64,000 nt of DNA, taken from Micromonospora zingiberis. GTDB lineage: Bacteria; Actinomycetota; Actinomycetes; Mycobacteriales; Micromonosporaceae. Below the pieces are notes generated by a model, which searched no databases, was not told the DNA's origin, and was given only the letters and a program-made list of their open reading frames with translations. The translations under genes and the position numbers were made by a program. Positions 16,896 through 25,371 of the stretch are shown here, one piece after another; position 1 is the first letter of the stretch, and the number at the start of each line of letters is the position of its first letter. The stretch covers positions 1-64,000 of the forward strand of contig NZ_SJJR01000026.1 in the NCBI RefSeq assembly GCF_004331455.1, written 5' to 3'.

Positions 16896-17177
16896 CTACT
16901 CCTTCTCGGTGAACCCGAACTGCACGATGCCCTCGTCGTCTACGGAGGCGTCGACCGAGGCGTCCCCGAGCAGGTCGGCCGCGTCGGGGTCGAGGAAGAT
17001 CCGCGCCCCTTGGCTGTCGACCACCTGGTCACCCGCGACGGGCGCGGCGACCAGCTCGACGGTGAGCGATCCGGCCTGGGTGTCCGCGGCGATGCGGACT
17101 CCACCGCCCTCGGCGACGTCCTGCTGGGCGGCGAGGTCACGGATCACCAGGACGGCGTTGTCGGTCATCGTGAGCAT
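16896..17177 (-). CDS. HesB/IscA-like protein lacking cysteines
   Basis: A 93-residue protein with the HesB/IscA fold pattern (MTDNAVLVIRDL ... GGVRIAADTQAGSLTVELVAAP ... VVDSQGARIFLDPDAADLLGD ... GIVQFGF). Normal IscA/ErpA proteins hold Fe-S clusters with three conserved cysteines. This one has none, so classical cluster transfer is unlikely. Such variants are found in actinomycetes, usually annotated as Fe-S biosynthesis family or adhesin. The ATG at 17177 has GAGGAG upstream. Confidence 0.75.
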   Translation of the reverse strand: MLTMTDNAVLVIRDLAAQQDVAEGGGVRIAADTQAGSLTVELVAAPVAGDQVVDSQGARIFLDPDAADLLGDASVDASVDDEGIVQFGFTEKE

Positions 17178-17577
17178 GACGGGACTCCTCGTGGGCTTTC
17201 GGTCGGCTCCGGCACGGGCGCACGGTGCGCCGCCTCGCGGGCGGATCGAACCACCGCCCGCACGCCGGACGTACGGCCACGACCAGGGCTGGCCACTGCC
17301 GGCATCCGCCGGACGGCAGTCAACCACCGTCGCATCGGGGCAGCTCAGAGCCCCTCCACTGCCCACGGTGCCCGGCGCAGAGGCATCCGTCAAATAGGCG
17401 AACTTCCATTGACTGGCACGCATGAGTGACCCCCGATCGGGTATCACACTCCGTTTGCGCCAGGCCCGCCACACCGCCTCGCAGCAGGCCCGCCACCGAC
17501 TCGCCGTGGGCCCGGTGCACCGCCGCGCGCCCGGCCCGCCACGTTGCGAGGCGGGCCCGCGGCACCGGGCCCGCCGT
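17178..17577. other. 400-base intergenic stretch
   Basis: This lies between two minus-strand genes. It holds the upstream region of the HesB-like gene on its left side and a terminator (17550-17575) on its right. Several open frames of 60-80 codons cross it in most phases, but none has a ribosome site or recognisable sequence, so I call no gene. Confidence 0.5.
17550..17575 (-). terminator. Hairpin terminator
   Basis: GGCGGGCCCG at 17550-17559 pairs perfectly with 17566-17575, directly after the stop codon of the minus-strand CRND-family gene. Confidence 0.75.
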
Positions 17578-17892
17578 TCAGGCGGGGGTACGGGGCGGCA
17601 GCGGAGCCGCCGGGTCACCGCGTTCGATCAGCGCGGCGATGTCGGCGGCCCGCAGGCCGCGCAGCGCCAGGACCCGGGTGCCCCAGCGGTGCAGGCGGCA
17701 CGGGTGCGGGCTGGCATCGTTGCGGCAGACCGTCCCCCCGGACCACCTCCTGGGGGCGTGCACCACGACGGCCCGGACGGCGAACTGCGCGTCCTCGGCG
17801 GTCACGTACGGCGGCAGCGGGATCTCCCGCAGCGCCGCCCCGGCCCGCTCGCCGGTGGGCGTGGTCGGACGGAGGGTACTGCTGCTGTTCAT
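17578..17892 (-). CDS. Small CRND/CRLHRWG-family protein, paralogue 1
   Basis: A 104-residue cytoplasmic protein of an unnamed family. The core reads VRAVVVHAPRRWSGGTVCRND then PCRLHRWGTRVL, followed by a helix (GLRAADIAALIERGDP). The two cysteines and one histidine are shared with the paralogue at 24700-25254, suggesting a small metal or redox site, which is inference. The ATG at 17892 (MNSSSTL) follows GGAGG by nine bases. A GTG five codons earlier overlaps that ribosome site. Confidence 0.7.
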   Translation of the reverse strand: MNSSSTLRPTTPTGERAGAALREIPLPPYVTAEDAQFAVRAVVVHAPRRWSGGTVCRNDASPHPCRLHRWGTRVLALRGLRAADIAALIERGDPAAPLPPRTPA

Positions 17893-17994
17893 CGGCCTGG
17901 CCTCCACACAGGACGGTGGAACACGGACAGCAGGACGTTACGAGCCGCCTGCGGCGTCGCGACGGACAAACTGTCCCGGCCGGGCAACGACGGA

Positions 17995-18957
17995 TCAGCG
18001 CAGCGCCACCGCCTGGAGGCCGACGTTGCCACAGTGCGGGGTGAACGCCTCCTCCACCGTCCAGGAGAGCACCAGGCGACTTCCCTTCGGCGCCTGGAAG
18101 CGGACGGTGACCTGGGCGGACTGACTGGTGTGCCGCTCCTCCAGCCGCACCGTACGCCCCGGGCCACCATCGGACAACCGTAGGTCCAGCCGGCCCCGAG
18201 CCATCCACACACCGAGATAGACGGTGGCGGTTCGCGGCTGACCGTCGGCGGCGATGGCCAACTGGAAGCCGTTGTCCGTGCCGCAGGTGTAGACCCCGTC
18301 GGGCGTGGCGTCGACGGACCTGACCGGCACGCCGTCGCGCCACCCGAGCAGTTCCTGGTTGCCGTCCCAGCCGCTGCGTTCGCCGCTGCCGCCCAGGTCA
18401 CGGATCTCGGCGGAGCCGTCGCGCTTGCGTACCGTGGCCGTGGCGCCGCCCAGCCCCCAGTGCACCCAGTCGCGCCGGCCAGACTCGGTCAGGTCCACGG
18501 TGTCGGGAATGTCCGCGCGGCTCACCGCGAGGGTCATCGTCGCGGCCGCCGGCGCCGAGGAGGCCCGGCTCGCGCTGGGACTCGGACTCGGGCTCGGTGA
18601 GCGCTCACGGGGCTGTAGCCCGGGCACGGCGGCGGCGGTGGGCACCGGGCTGGGCAGGGTGGGGCGTCCGACCACCGCCGGCAGGCCGTCGGGCTCCGCC
18701 GGCTCCTCCGGGCCCGGTTCCGACCACCAGTTCACGTACGCGACCAGGACCAGCAGCCCAGCGAAGGCGGCCACCGCCTCCACCGCGTACCGGCGCCGTC
18801 GGCGGGTCCGCGCCAACCGGCGGGCGGCCCGGGTCGCACCCTCCGGCCCGGACGGCTGCCGATGGGTCGTCGAGCGGTGCTGGGCAGTTCCGTCGCGGCG
18901 GACCCCCCGGGCAGGGCGGGACGTCGCGGCGGTCGGTGCGGCGGGTTTCTCGGCCAC
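17995..18957 (-). CDS. Membrane-anchored beta-sandwich protein
   Basis: A 320-residue protein with a basic cytoplasmic N-terminus, a single membrane helix (VEAVAAFAGLLVLVAYVNWW, about residues 57-77), a Pro/Ser linker ending in a PS repeat, and an outer domain of about 180 residues. That domain begins DTVDLTESGRRDWVHWGLGG and runs through GWDGNQELLGW to RLVLSWTVEE. The DLTxxGxxDWxHWG start is a motif I know from carbohydrate-related bacterial beta-sandwiches. The GTG at 18957 has GGAG five bases upstream; an ATG at 18996 lacks a ribosome site. The ligand is unknown. Confidence 0.65.
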   Translation of the reverse strand: MAEKPAAPTAATSRPARGVRRDGTAQHRSTTHRQPSGPEGATRAARRLARTRRRRRYAVEAVAAFAGLLVLVAYVNWWSEPGPEEPAEPDGLPAVVGRPTLPSPVPTAAAVPGLQPRERSPSPSPSPSASRASSAPAAATMTLAVSRADIPDTVDLTESGRRDWVHWGLGGATATVRKRDGSAEIRDLGGSGERSGWDGNQELLGWRDGVPVRSVDATPDGVYTCGTDNGFQLAIAADGQPRTATVYLGVWMARGRLDLRLSDGGPGRTVRLEERHTSQSAQVTVRFQAPKGSRLVLSWTVEEAFTPHCGNVGLQAVALR

Positions 18958-19079
18958 CGACTCTCCACTTCTGCCGGACCGGACTCGCACCGGCATGCTC
19001 GGCCCAGACGCGGGGCCGACTCACATTGGCATTACGGACACCCTTCGCGCCAGTCGATCGGCAGCGTCATGTCCCGCCG

Positions 19080-19676
19080 TCAGCCGCGCACGTCGAAGCC
19101 GAGCGCCTGGGCCAGGGCCATGGCCTGCACGACATCGACGATGGTGCCCGCGCGCTGCACCACTGCCGGATCGAGCCCGGTCAGGTCGCTGCCCCGAAGG
19201 TCCGCACCGGACAGTCGGGCAGCCCGCCAGTGCACGCCGGACAGGTCGCTTCCGCTCACCGTCGCCCCGGTCAGGTTGGCACCGGCCAGGTCGGTCTCGC
19301 GCATCCGTACCCCGGTGAACCGGGTGCCGCGCAGATCGGCCCCGGAGAGGGTGACGAACGACCAGTCGCCGCCGGTGACGGTCAGTGGACGCAGGTCGCA
19401 GCGGTCGAACGTGCTGCCGACGAACTTGCAACCGGTGAACTCGGCCTCGAACAGGTTGCACCGGATGAACGTGCAACGGGTGAACGCCGAGTCGGTGTGC
19501 CGGGACACGTTGAACCGCACGTCACCGAAGGTGCACGCGGAGAAGGAGGCGCCTCGACTGGTCGCCTCGGTCAGGTCGACCCGGTGGAAGGTGCAGCCGA
19601 CGAAATGGCGGTCAGCCAGGTCCTCGGCGTACCAGTCCTCGTCGTGGTAGGTGACGTCCTCGATCGGCTCCGGCAT
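19080..19676 (-). CDS. Pentapeptide repeat protein, MfpA/Qnr type
   Basis: A 198-residue right-handed quadrilateral beta-helix protein made of A(D/N)LXX repeats, such as FSACTFGDVRF, CNLFEAEFTGCKF, DLRGTRFTGVRM and DLAGANLTGA. The segment VGSTFDRCDLRPLTV and the C-terminal cap GTIVDVVQAMALAQALG match mycobacterial MfpA closely in order and spacing. MfpA mimics B-DNA and binds DNA gyrase, giving mild fluoroquinolone tolerance. It is probably a cytoplasmic dimer. There is no GTPase or roadblock partner nearby as in the mfp conservon. Confidence 0.8.
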   Translation of the reverse strand: MPEPIEDVTYHDEDWYAEDLADRHFVGCTFHRVDLTEATSRGASFSACTFGDVRFNVSRHTDSAFTRCTFIRCNLFEAEFTGCKFVGSTFDRCDLRPLTVTGGDWSFVTLSGADLRGTRFTGVRMRETDLAGANLTGATVSGSDLSGVHWRAARLSGADLRGSDLTGLDPAVVQRAGTIVDVVQAMALAQALGFDVRG

Positions 19677-19747
19677 TCCAGGAGGTTAGCCAGCCACACC
19701 GACAGGCGACCTTCCCGGCGCGCGTACCGGCCGGTAGGTTCGGACGG

Positions 19748-20980
19748 GTGAGCATCGCACGTAGCATCGACCCGGCACAGGTGGGCTTCGACCCGGCGCG
19801 GTTGGCCCGGATCGACGAACACTTCGCCAGGTACGTCGACGACGGTCGGCTGCCCGGTTGGCAGGTGGTGGTCACTCGCCGCGGCGAGGTCGCGCACTGC
19901 TCGACGTACGGGCTACGGGACCGTGAGGCCGGCGCCCCGGTGCAGGCCGACACCCTCTGGCGGATCTACTCGATGACCAAGCCGATCACCTCGCTGGCGG
20001 CGATGGTCCTCTGGGAGGAGGGCCGCTTCGAGCTGACCGACGAGATCGGCCGCTGGCTGCCCGAGTTCGCCGACATGCGGGTCTACTCGAAGGGCTCGAC
20101 GCTCAAGCCGTACACCGTGCCGGCGATCGAGCCGATCCGGGTCTGGCACCTGCTCACCCACACCGCCGGCCTGACGTACGGCTTCATGCAGACCTCGGTG
20201 GTCGACGGCCTGTACCGGGCCGCCGGCTACGACCTGTACCCGCCGGCGGACGTCGACCTCGCCGAAGCCTGCCGGGTCTTCGGTGAGCTGCCGCTGCTGT
20301 TCCAGCCCGGCACCGCCTGGGGCTACTCGGTCGCCACCGACGTGCTCGGCCGGCTGATCGAGGTGGTTTCCGGGCAGAGCCTGGACTCGTTCCTCACCGA
20401 GCGGATCCTGCGCCCGCTGGGCATGGAGGACACCCGCTGGTACGTCGACGGCGCCGACGGCGCCCGACTCGCCGCGCTCTACGCGGCCGACCCGGCGACC
20501 GGCCGGGCGGTACGTTACGACGCGCTCGGCGCGATGGCGTACGAGAAGCCGACGCTGCTCTCCGGCGGCGGGGGTCTGATCTCGTCGGCCGCCGACTACC
20601 ACCGCTTCACCCAGGTGCTGCTGCGCGGCGGCGAACTGGACGGGGTACGCCTGCTCGCCCCCCGCACGGTGCGCTTCATGACCCGCAACCACCTGCCCGG
20701 CGGGCAGGACCTGGGCACCCTGTCCACCGGCGGGTTCGCCGAGACGACCCTGGACGGAATCGGCTTCGGCCTCGGCTTCGCGGTGGTGGACGACCCGATC
20801 CCCAGTCGGGTACCGAGCAGCGTCGGCGAGTACTACTGGGGCGGGGTGGCCAGCACCGCGTTCTGGATCGACCCGGCGGAGCAGCTCACCGCCATGTTCT
20901 TCACCCAGTTGATGCCGTCGAGCAGCTGGCCGATCCGGCCCCAGCTGCGCCAGCTGGTCTACTCCGCGCTGGTCGACTGA
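19748..20980 (+). CDS. Serine hydrolase, class C beta-lactamase-like
   Basis: A 410-residue member of the beta-lactamase/EstB/D-aminopeptidase family. It has the SxxK nucleophile motif SMTK (residues about 76-79), a Tyr motif in AWGYSVATDVLG, and a C-terminal YYWGGVAST in place of the KTG/HxG triad element. There is no signal peptide, so a cytoplasmic esterase is more likely than antibiotic resistance. The GTG at 19748 starts 71 bases from the divergent MfpA-like gene. The next gene follows after 71 bases. Confidence 0.88.
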   Translation: MSIARSIDPAQVGFDPARLARIDEHFARYVDDGRLPGWQVVVTRRGEVAHCSTYGLRDREAGAPVQADTLWRIYSMTKPITSLAAMVLWEEGRFELTDEIGRWLPEFADMRVYSKGSTLKPYTVPAIEPIRVWHLLTHTAGLTYGFMQTSVVDGLYRAAGYDLYPPADVDLAEACRVFGELPLLFQPGTAWGYSVATDVLGRLIEVVSGQSLDSFLTERILRPLGMEDTRWYVDGADGARLAALYAADPATGRAVRYDALGAMAYEKPTLLSGGGGLISSAADYHRFTQVLLRGGELDGVRLLAPRTVRFMTRNHLPGGQDLGTLSTGGFAETTLDGIGFGLGFAVVDDPIPSRVPSSVGEYYWGGVASTAFWIDPAEQLTAMFFTQLMPSSSWPIRPQLRQLVYSALVD

Positions 20981-21051
20981 GCAGCCACGGGTACGGCACC
21001 GGGATCGCCGTTCCACCGACGGCGACCCGGCCCGCTCCATAGCCTGGAATC

Positions 21052-21693
21052 GTGAGCGACATCGTCGTGTTCGGGGCGGGCGGCACCGCGGGCTCGCGGA
21101 TCGCCGTCGAGGCGTTCGACCGGGGGCACCGGGTGGTGGCGGCGGTGCGCCGACCGGAGGCCACGTCGTACCTGCCGGCCGGGATCCGGGTGGTCACCGG
21201 GGACGCCACCAGCGAACGCAGCGTACGGGAGTTGGCGCCGGATGCGGACGCGCTGGTGGTGGCGATCGGCGGCGGCGATCGTACGCTCTGGCCCGACGCG
21301 GCCCGCACCCTGATCGACGGGCTGCGTGCGATGCCGGCCGCGCCGCGGATCATCCACGTCGGCGGCGGGGCCACCCTGCTGTCGCCAGCCGGGCGCCAAC
21401 TGCTGGACGAACCCGACTTTCCGGAGGAGTACCGCGACGCGGCGCTGGGCCAGGCGGACGCGCTGGAGCTGTACCGGTCCGGCGCCGACGGGGTGAGCTG
21501 GACGTACGTCTCGCCGCCGCCGCTGGAGTTCCATCCGGGCGAACGTACCGGGCGATACCGTACCGGAACCGACCGCCCGGTGACCGACGCCGAGGGCCGA
21601 AGCGTGGTCAGCTACGAGGATCTCGCCGTCGCGGTGGTCGACGAAATCGAGAATCCACAATTCCGGAATATGCGCTTCACTGTCGCCTACTGA
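21052..21693 (+). CDS. NAD(P)-binding Rossmann protein (NmrA/SDR-like)
   Basis: A 213-residue atypical short-chain dehydrogenase. The dinucleotide loop is VFGAGGTAGSRIAVEA at the N-terminus, followed by RGHRVVAAVRRPE and VVTGDATSERSV. It lacks the YxxxK catalytic pair and so belongs with NmrA-like or flavin-reductase-like sugar-epimerase proteins. The GTG at 21052 begins MSDIVV. It may be cotranscribed with the preceding hydrolase. Confidence 0.85.
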   Translation: MSDIVVFGAGGTAGSRIAVEAFDRGHRVVAAVRRPEATSYLPAGIRVVTGDATSERSVRELAPDADALVVAIGGGDRTLWPDAARTLIDGLRAMPAAPRIIHVGGGATLLSPAGRQLLDEPDFPEEYRDAALGQADALELYRSGADGVSWTYVSPPPLEFHPGERTGRYRTGTDRPVTDAEGRSVVSYEDLAVAVVDEIENPQFRNMRFTVAY

Positions 21694-21801
21694 TCCTCTG
21701 ATCTTGAGGAACGGCAGCTCGCGGGTTAGATTCGAGCGGCTGTGACCCGGGTCGCACACCCCCTTGCGCCCGGTTCTGACCTCACATCAGGAGGCGCTGT
21801 C

Positions 21802-23244
21802 TTGTCTTCATTCGACGACTCCGTGACACCCTCGCACGAATCGTCCAACTCCATCGGATCCAGCATCCTCAATCGGCGGCGCATGCTGACCGTCGCCCTG
21901 GGCGGTGCCGCCACCGTGGCGCTGCCCGCCCCCGCATGGGCCTCCGACGACCAGCGACCGGGCGCGCACCGGCCGCCAGCGCTCACCCCGGACGACCGGA
22001 AGGTCATCGCGCAGCTGTCGCCCCGCCGCGCCCTGGAGCACCTGAAGGTGCTCTCGGAGGACATCGGCCCGCGCATCGGCGGCACCGAGTCCGAGCGCCG
22101 GGCCGCGCACTACATCGCCAGCCAGCTCGACCACTTCGGCTACGACACCACCCTTCAGCCGTTCCCGGTGGCCGACAAGTTCCTCGCCCAGCTCAGCTCG
22201 CCGGCCGGGCTGCCGACCGACCTCAACTGGCAGGTCGGGGCGAGCGGCCACGCGGCGCTGGACACCAGCGTCACCGCCTCGGTGGTCGACGTACGCGCCG
22301 GCTCGGCCGCCGACTTCAGCGCCGACGTCGCTGGCAAGATCGTGCTGGTGGACTACGTCGCGTCCCAGCGTGAGGCGGTGGCGGCACGGGCCGTGGCCGC
22401 TGGCGCGGTCGCGGTGGTCTTCCTGCCGGCCGACCTGGTGGAACCCCGCCGGGCGTCGGCGTTCTCCCCCACCCTGCCCGGTTCGGCCAGCTCGCCGCTG
22501 TCGATCCCGGTGGTCGGGGTGGCCCAGGCGCAGAAGCACCGGCTGCGGGACCTGCTGGCCGGCGGCCCGCTCACCCTCACCGTCGCCACCACCGCGCACC
22601 GCGGGCTGACCTCGCACAACGTGCTGGCCGAGCGGCAGGGCCGGTCGGGTCCGAACGGCCCCGTGGTGATGGTCAGCGCCCACTACGACTCGGTGATCGG
22701 CGCGCCGGGCGCCAACGACGACGGCTCCGGCACCGTGCTCTGCCTGGAGCTGGCCCGGGTGCTGAAGGCGATCCCGATCAACGCCACCGTACGGTTCGGC
22801 CTCTGGGGCTCCGAGGAGCAGGGCCTGATCGGCTCGCGCTACTACGTACGCGAGCTGCCGCAGGCCGAGCGCGACCGGATCCTCGCCGTCTACCAGAACG
22901 ACATGGTCGCCACCAGCTGGGACCCGGCGACCCGGTACTGGCTGCTCTCCTTCACCGGCCAGAGCAACCGGGCCACCGACGAGGTCACCGGCGCGGCCCG
23001 CCGGCTCGGCTACGAGCCGCAGATCTCCCCGGTGACCCAGCGCGGCGCCAGCGACCACCAGTCGTTCCAGGAGGTCGGCATCGCCAGCGCGAACTTCTCC
23101 TGGCGGGGTGAGGAGTCTCCGGCGCTGCTGGAGCCTCCGTACCACAGCCCGGAGGACACCATCGCCAAGAACATCAGCCTGGAGCGGCTCCAGGTGTCGA
23201 TGGAACTGATCGGCTGCGCCACCTACGCGACGGCGCGGGCCTGA
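21802..23244 (+). CDS. Tat-exported M28-family aminopeptidase
   Basis: A 480-residue extracellular zinc peptidase. A TTG start at 21802 is chosen because AGGAGG lies seven bases before it and no ATG or GTG fits. The signal peptide carries a twin-arginine motif NRRRMLTVALGG (24-35) and ends near PAWA. A PA-like insert runs through AGKIVLVDYVAS. The zinc ligands are visible as SAHYDSV, NDDGSGT, GSEEQGLIGS, YQNDMVA and PPYHSPEDT. It is one of two M28 peptidases here; the second (29960-31582) carries a typical Sec signal instead. Confidence 0.9.
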   Translation: MSSFDDSVTPSHESSNSIGSSILNRRRMLTVALGGAATVALPAPAWASDDQRPGAHRPPALTPDDRKVIAQLSPRRALEHLKVLSEDIGPRIGGTESERRAAHYIASQLDHFGYDTTLQPFPVADKFLAQLSSPAGLPTDLNWQVGASGHAALDTSVTASVVDVRAGSAADFSADVAGKIVLVDYVASQREAVAARAVAAGAVAVVFLPADLVEPRRASAFSPTLPGSASSPLSIPVVGVAQAQKHRLRDLLAGGPLTLTVATTAHRGLTSHNVLAERQGRSGPNGPVVMVSAHYDSVIGAPGANDDGSGTVLCLELARVLKAIPINATVRFGLWGSEEQGLIGSRYYVRELPQAERDRILAVYQNDMVATSWDPATRYWLLSFTGQSNRATDEVTGAARRLGYEPQISPVTQRGASDHQSFQEVGIASANFSWRGEESPALLEPPYHSPEDTIAKNISLERLQVSMELIGCATYATARA

Positions 23245-23250
23245 CCGGTC

Positions 23251-23284
23251 GGGCGGGGTGCGGGCGATCGTCCGCACCCCGCCC
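23251..23284. terminator. Bidirectional hairpin terminator
   Basis: GGGCGGGGTGCGG (23251-23263) pairs perfectly with 23272-23284 across an 8-base loop. It is shared by the convergent M28 peptidase and PPOX genes. Confidence 0.85.
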
Positions 23285-23323
23285 GCGGCTCATTCGCCAC
23301 CGAACTCGGTGGCGATGCCGACC

Positions 23324-23788
23324 TCAGTCGGCCAGCCGGGCCGGGAAGCCCCCGGTGGCCACCGGGCCCCACGAGGTGATGGTGACCCGGATCAGCGACT
23401 TGCCCTGCCGGAACATCGCCTGCCGGTACTCGTCCCAGTCCGGATGCTCACCGGAGATGCTGCGGAAGTAATCCACCAGCGGTTCGAGGGCCTCGGGCAG
23501 GTCGAGCACCTCGGCGGTGCCGTCGATCTGCACCCACGGGCCGTTCCAGTCGTCGGACAGCACGCACGCCGACACCCGGGGGTCCCGGCGGATGTTGGCG
23601 ACCTTGGCGCGTTCCGGATAGGTGGAGACGACCAGCCGGCCGGCGGCGTCCACCCCGGCGGCGACCGGCGAGGACTGCGGGCGACCGTCGGCGCGGGTGG
23701 TCATCAGCAGCACCCGGTGGCGGGGGCGGAGAAACTCGATGAGGCCGTCCCGGTCGACCCGGGTGTTACGTGCGATCGTGCGTGCCAT
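23324..23788 (-). CDS. PPOX-class F420-dependent oxidoreductase
   Basis: A 154-residue split-barrel protein related to Rv1155-like pyridoxamine phosphate oxidase-fold enzymes that use cofactor F420. Recognisable parts are FLRPRHRVLLMTTRADGRPQ, SSPVAAGVDAAGRLVVSTY, KVANIRRDPRVSACVL and GPWVQIDGTAEV. It is expected to be a cytoplasmic homodimer with an unknown substrate. The ATG at 23788 begins MARTIARN. Confidence 0.85.
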   Translation of the reverse strand: MARTIARNTRVDRDGLIEFLRPRHRVLLMTTRADGRPQSSPVAAGVDAAGRLVVSTYPERAKVANIRRDPRVSACVLSDDWNGPWVQIDGTAEVLDLPEALEPLVDYFRSISGEHPDWDEYRQAMFRQGKSLIRVTITSWGPVATGGFPARLAD

Positions 23789-23854
23789 CGTTCGTTTCTA
23801 CCAGCCCGGCCAGCGGCGCAGCCGCACGCGTGGATCGGCGGCGCAGCCGCACGG

Positions 23855-24484
23855 TCAGCCGGACCGGTCCGCCGACGACTGGCTGGGCACCCGCGGTCGC
23901 ACCGACGGCCGCCAGGCCCGTCCGTTGGCGTAGATGACCCGGAACCCGAGGTACGACGCCAGCGGCGCCCAGTGCGCCGAGCCCATCCGCAGCTCGGCGG
24001 CGTTGTGCCGCTGGCCGTTGGCGAGCACGTCGAGCAGCACGGTCTCGAACGCCGCCGACTCGACCCAGTCCACCTCGCGGGTGAACCCGCAGATCAACGC
24101 CGCACCGGTGACGGCAAGGAAGTCACGCAGCACGGATTCGGGGGCGCGCAGCACCGAGCAGCTGCCGAAGTAGAGCCGCCGCCCCTCGCAGCGCCCGGCC
24201 ATCCGCTCGGCCACCTCGGTGAGTTCGACCGAGTGCCAGTCGGTCAGGCACAGCCGGTTCGGTTCGCCGTGCATGGCGAAGAAGCCCAACCGGTGGTCGG
24301 CGTACTGCTTGAGCAGCCAGCGGTCGATGAAGTAGAACAGCTCGTCGCGGGTGGCGGCGTCCTTGTGGATGTAGCGGATCCGCCCCAACCGTTCGAGCAG
24401 TTCGAGGGTGGGCAGCACGGAGCCCCGCTCATTGAGGTCCCGATGCCACTGACCCTCGACGCAGAAGATGCCACCGCGCGCCAC
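23855..24484 (-). CDS. DUF6642-like protein with His/Cys dyad pattern
   Basis: A 209-residue conserved protein that I assign to the DUF6642 type from its pattern GGIFCVEGQWHRDL, SVLPTLELLERL, DAATRDELFYFIDRWLLKQY, FFAMHG and LYFGSCSVL. His72 in MHG and Cys109 in FGSCS are spaced and framed like the catalytic dyad of caspase/CHAT-type cysteine peptidases. That assignment is my inference. There is no signal peptide. The GTG at 24484 has GGGAGG upstream. Its neighbours give no clue. Confidence 0.75.
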   Translation of the reverse strand: MARGGIFCVEGQWHRDLNERGSVLPTLELLERLGRIRYIHKDAATRDELFYFIDRWLLKQYADHRLGFFAMHGEPNRLCLTDWHSVELTEVAERMAGRCEGRRLYFGSCSVLRAPESVLRDFLAVTGAALICGFTREVDWVESAAFETVLLDVLANGQRHNAAELRMGSAHWAPLASYLGFRVIYANGRAWRPSVRPRVPSQSSADRSG

Positions 24485-24699
24485 GCCGCCTCCCCGTCGT
24501 CGCCCGCGCTGACGTTACCGGTCCGCCCCGGCCAGGGAACATCACCCTCGGTGTGGTCGGATGCGACGTTTCGGCGCCCCACCACGGAATCCCTGCCGGG
24601 CTTCCGCCGCACACCGGGCTACGCGACGCCGGCCCGGGCGCAGGGCGGGGAATGACCCGCGCCCCGGGCCGGCGTCGTAGTGCCGTCGGGCGAGCCCTC

Positions 24700-25254
24700 T
24701 CAACTCGCCCGCGGCCAGCGCGGCGCGGTGGCGGGGGGTGCCACCGGCCGGCCGGGGCCGGCGGTCCGGACGCCGGCCCGCACCGCCGGAGCCGCCACCC
24801 GGGGAACCGGACCGCGCGCCGGATAGCCGGCGGCACGGTCCTGGCGTGGCGGATACCCGGCGGTTCGCCCCGGAAGAACACCAGCCCGGCCCGGGTGGGG
24901 CGTGGTCCGTTCGCCGGCTGGCGGACGGGCCGCCGCCGGACGCGCCGGGTTGGGCCCGTTCACCAGGAACGGGAACGGTACGTGCACGAACGGGTTGCCG
25001 TGCCGGATGAGCGCATCGAGCTGCCGCTCGTTTAGCCCATGGTTCAGCAGCACCCGTCGACCCCAGCGGTGCAGCCGGCAGGGGAACCGGGCGCCGTCGT
25101 TGCGGCACAGCGCCCCGGAGGGCCACTCCTCCGCCGCGTGTACCACGACCGCCCGGACCGCCAGTCGGACGTCCTCAGGGGTCAGCGGCGTCGGCACCGG
25201 CAAATCACCCAGAATCTGATCGATGGGGTCCGTCGACTGCTCATCAACTCGCAC
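24700..25254 (-). CDS. CRND/CRLHRWG-family protein, paralogue 2
   Basis: A 184-residue protein. Residues 20-90 match the small protein at 17578-17892 closely (VRLAVRAVVVHA, GALCRNDG, PCRLHRWGRRVLLNHGL, ALIRHGNPF). The remaining 95 residues form a Pro/Ala/Arg/Gly-rich tail that is probably disordered and basic. The GTG at 25254 has GGGAGG seven bases upstream. The 215-base gap to the next gene (24485-24699) shows nothing recognisable. The function is unknown. Confidence 0.65.
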   Translation of the reverse strand: MRVDEQSTDPIDQILGDLPVPTPLTPEDVRLAVRAVVVHAAEEWPSGALCRNDGARFPCRLHRWGRRVLLNHGLNERQLDALIRHGNPFVHVPFPFLVNGPNPARPAAARPPAGERTTPHPGRAGVLPGRTAGYPPRQDRAAGYPARGPVPRVAAPAVRAGVRTAGPGRPVAPPATAPRWPRAS

Positions 25255-25371
25255 GGCAGGCCTCCCGCAACTCCGGTGGCGATGCGCTTGAGCACCGCAC
25301 CTCGCGCATTGGTACGGCCCCCGTGGCGGGATGGTTCAACTCCCTTTTTCGCCCATCCCGTTGCTGTGCGT

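Noticed and set aside
17320..17565. 81-codon minus-strand open frame
   Set aside because: No ribosome site, no recognisable sequence, and it overlaps a terminator.
19748..20980. Antibiotic-resistance beta-lactamase
   Set aside because: There is no signal peptide and no KTG motif; it fits the esterase branch better.
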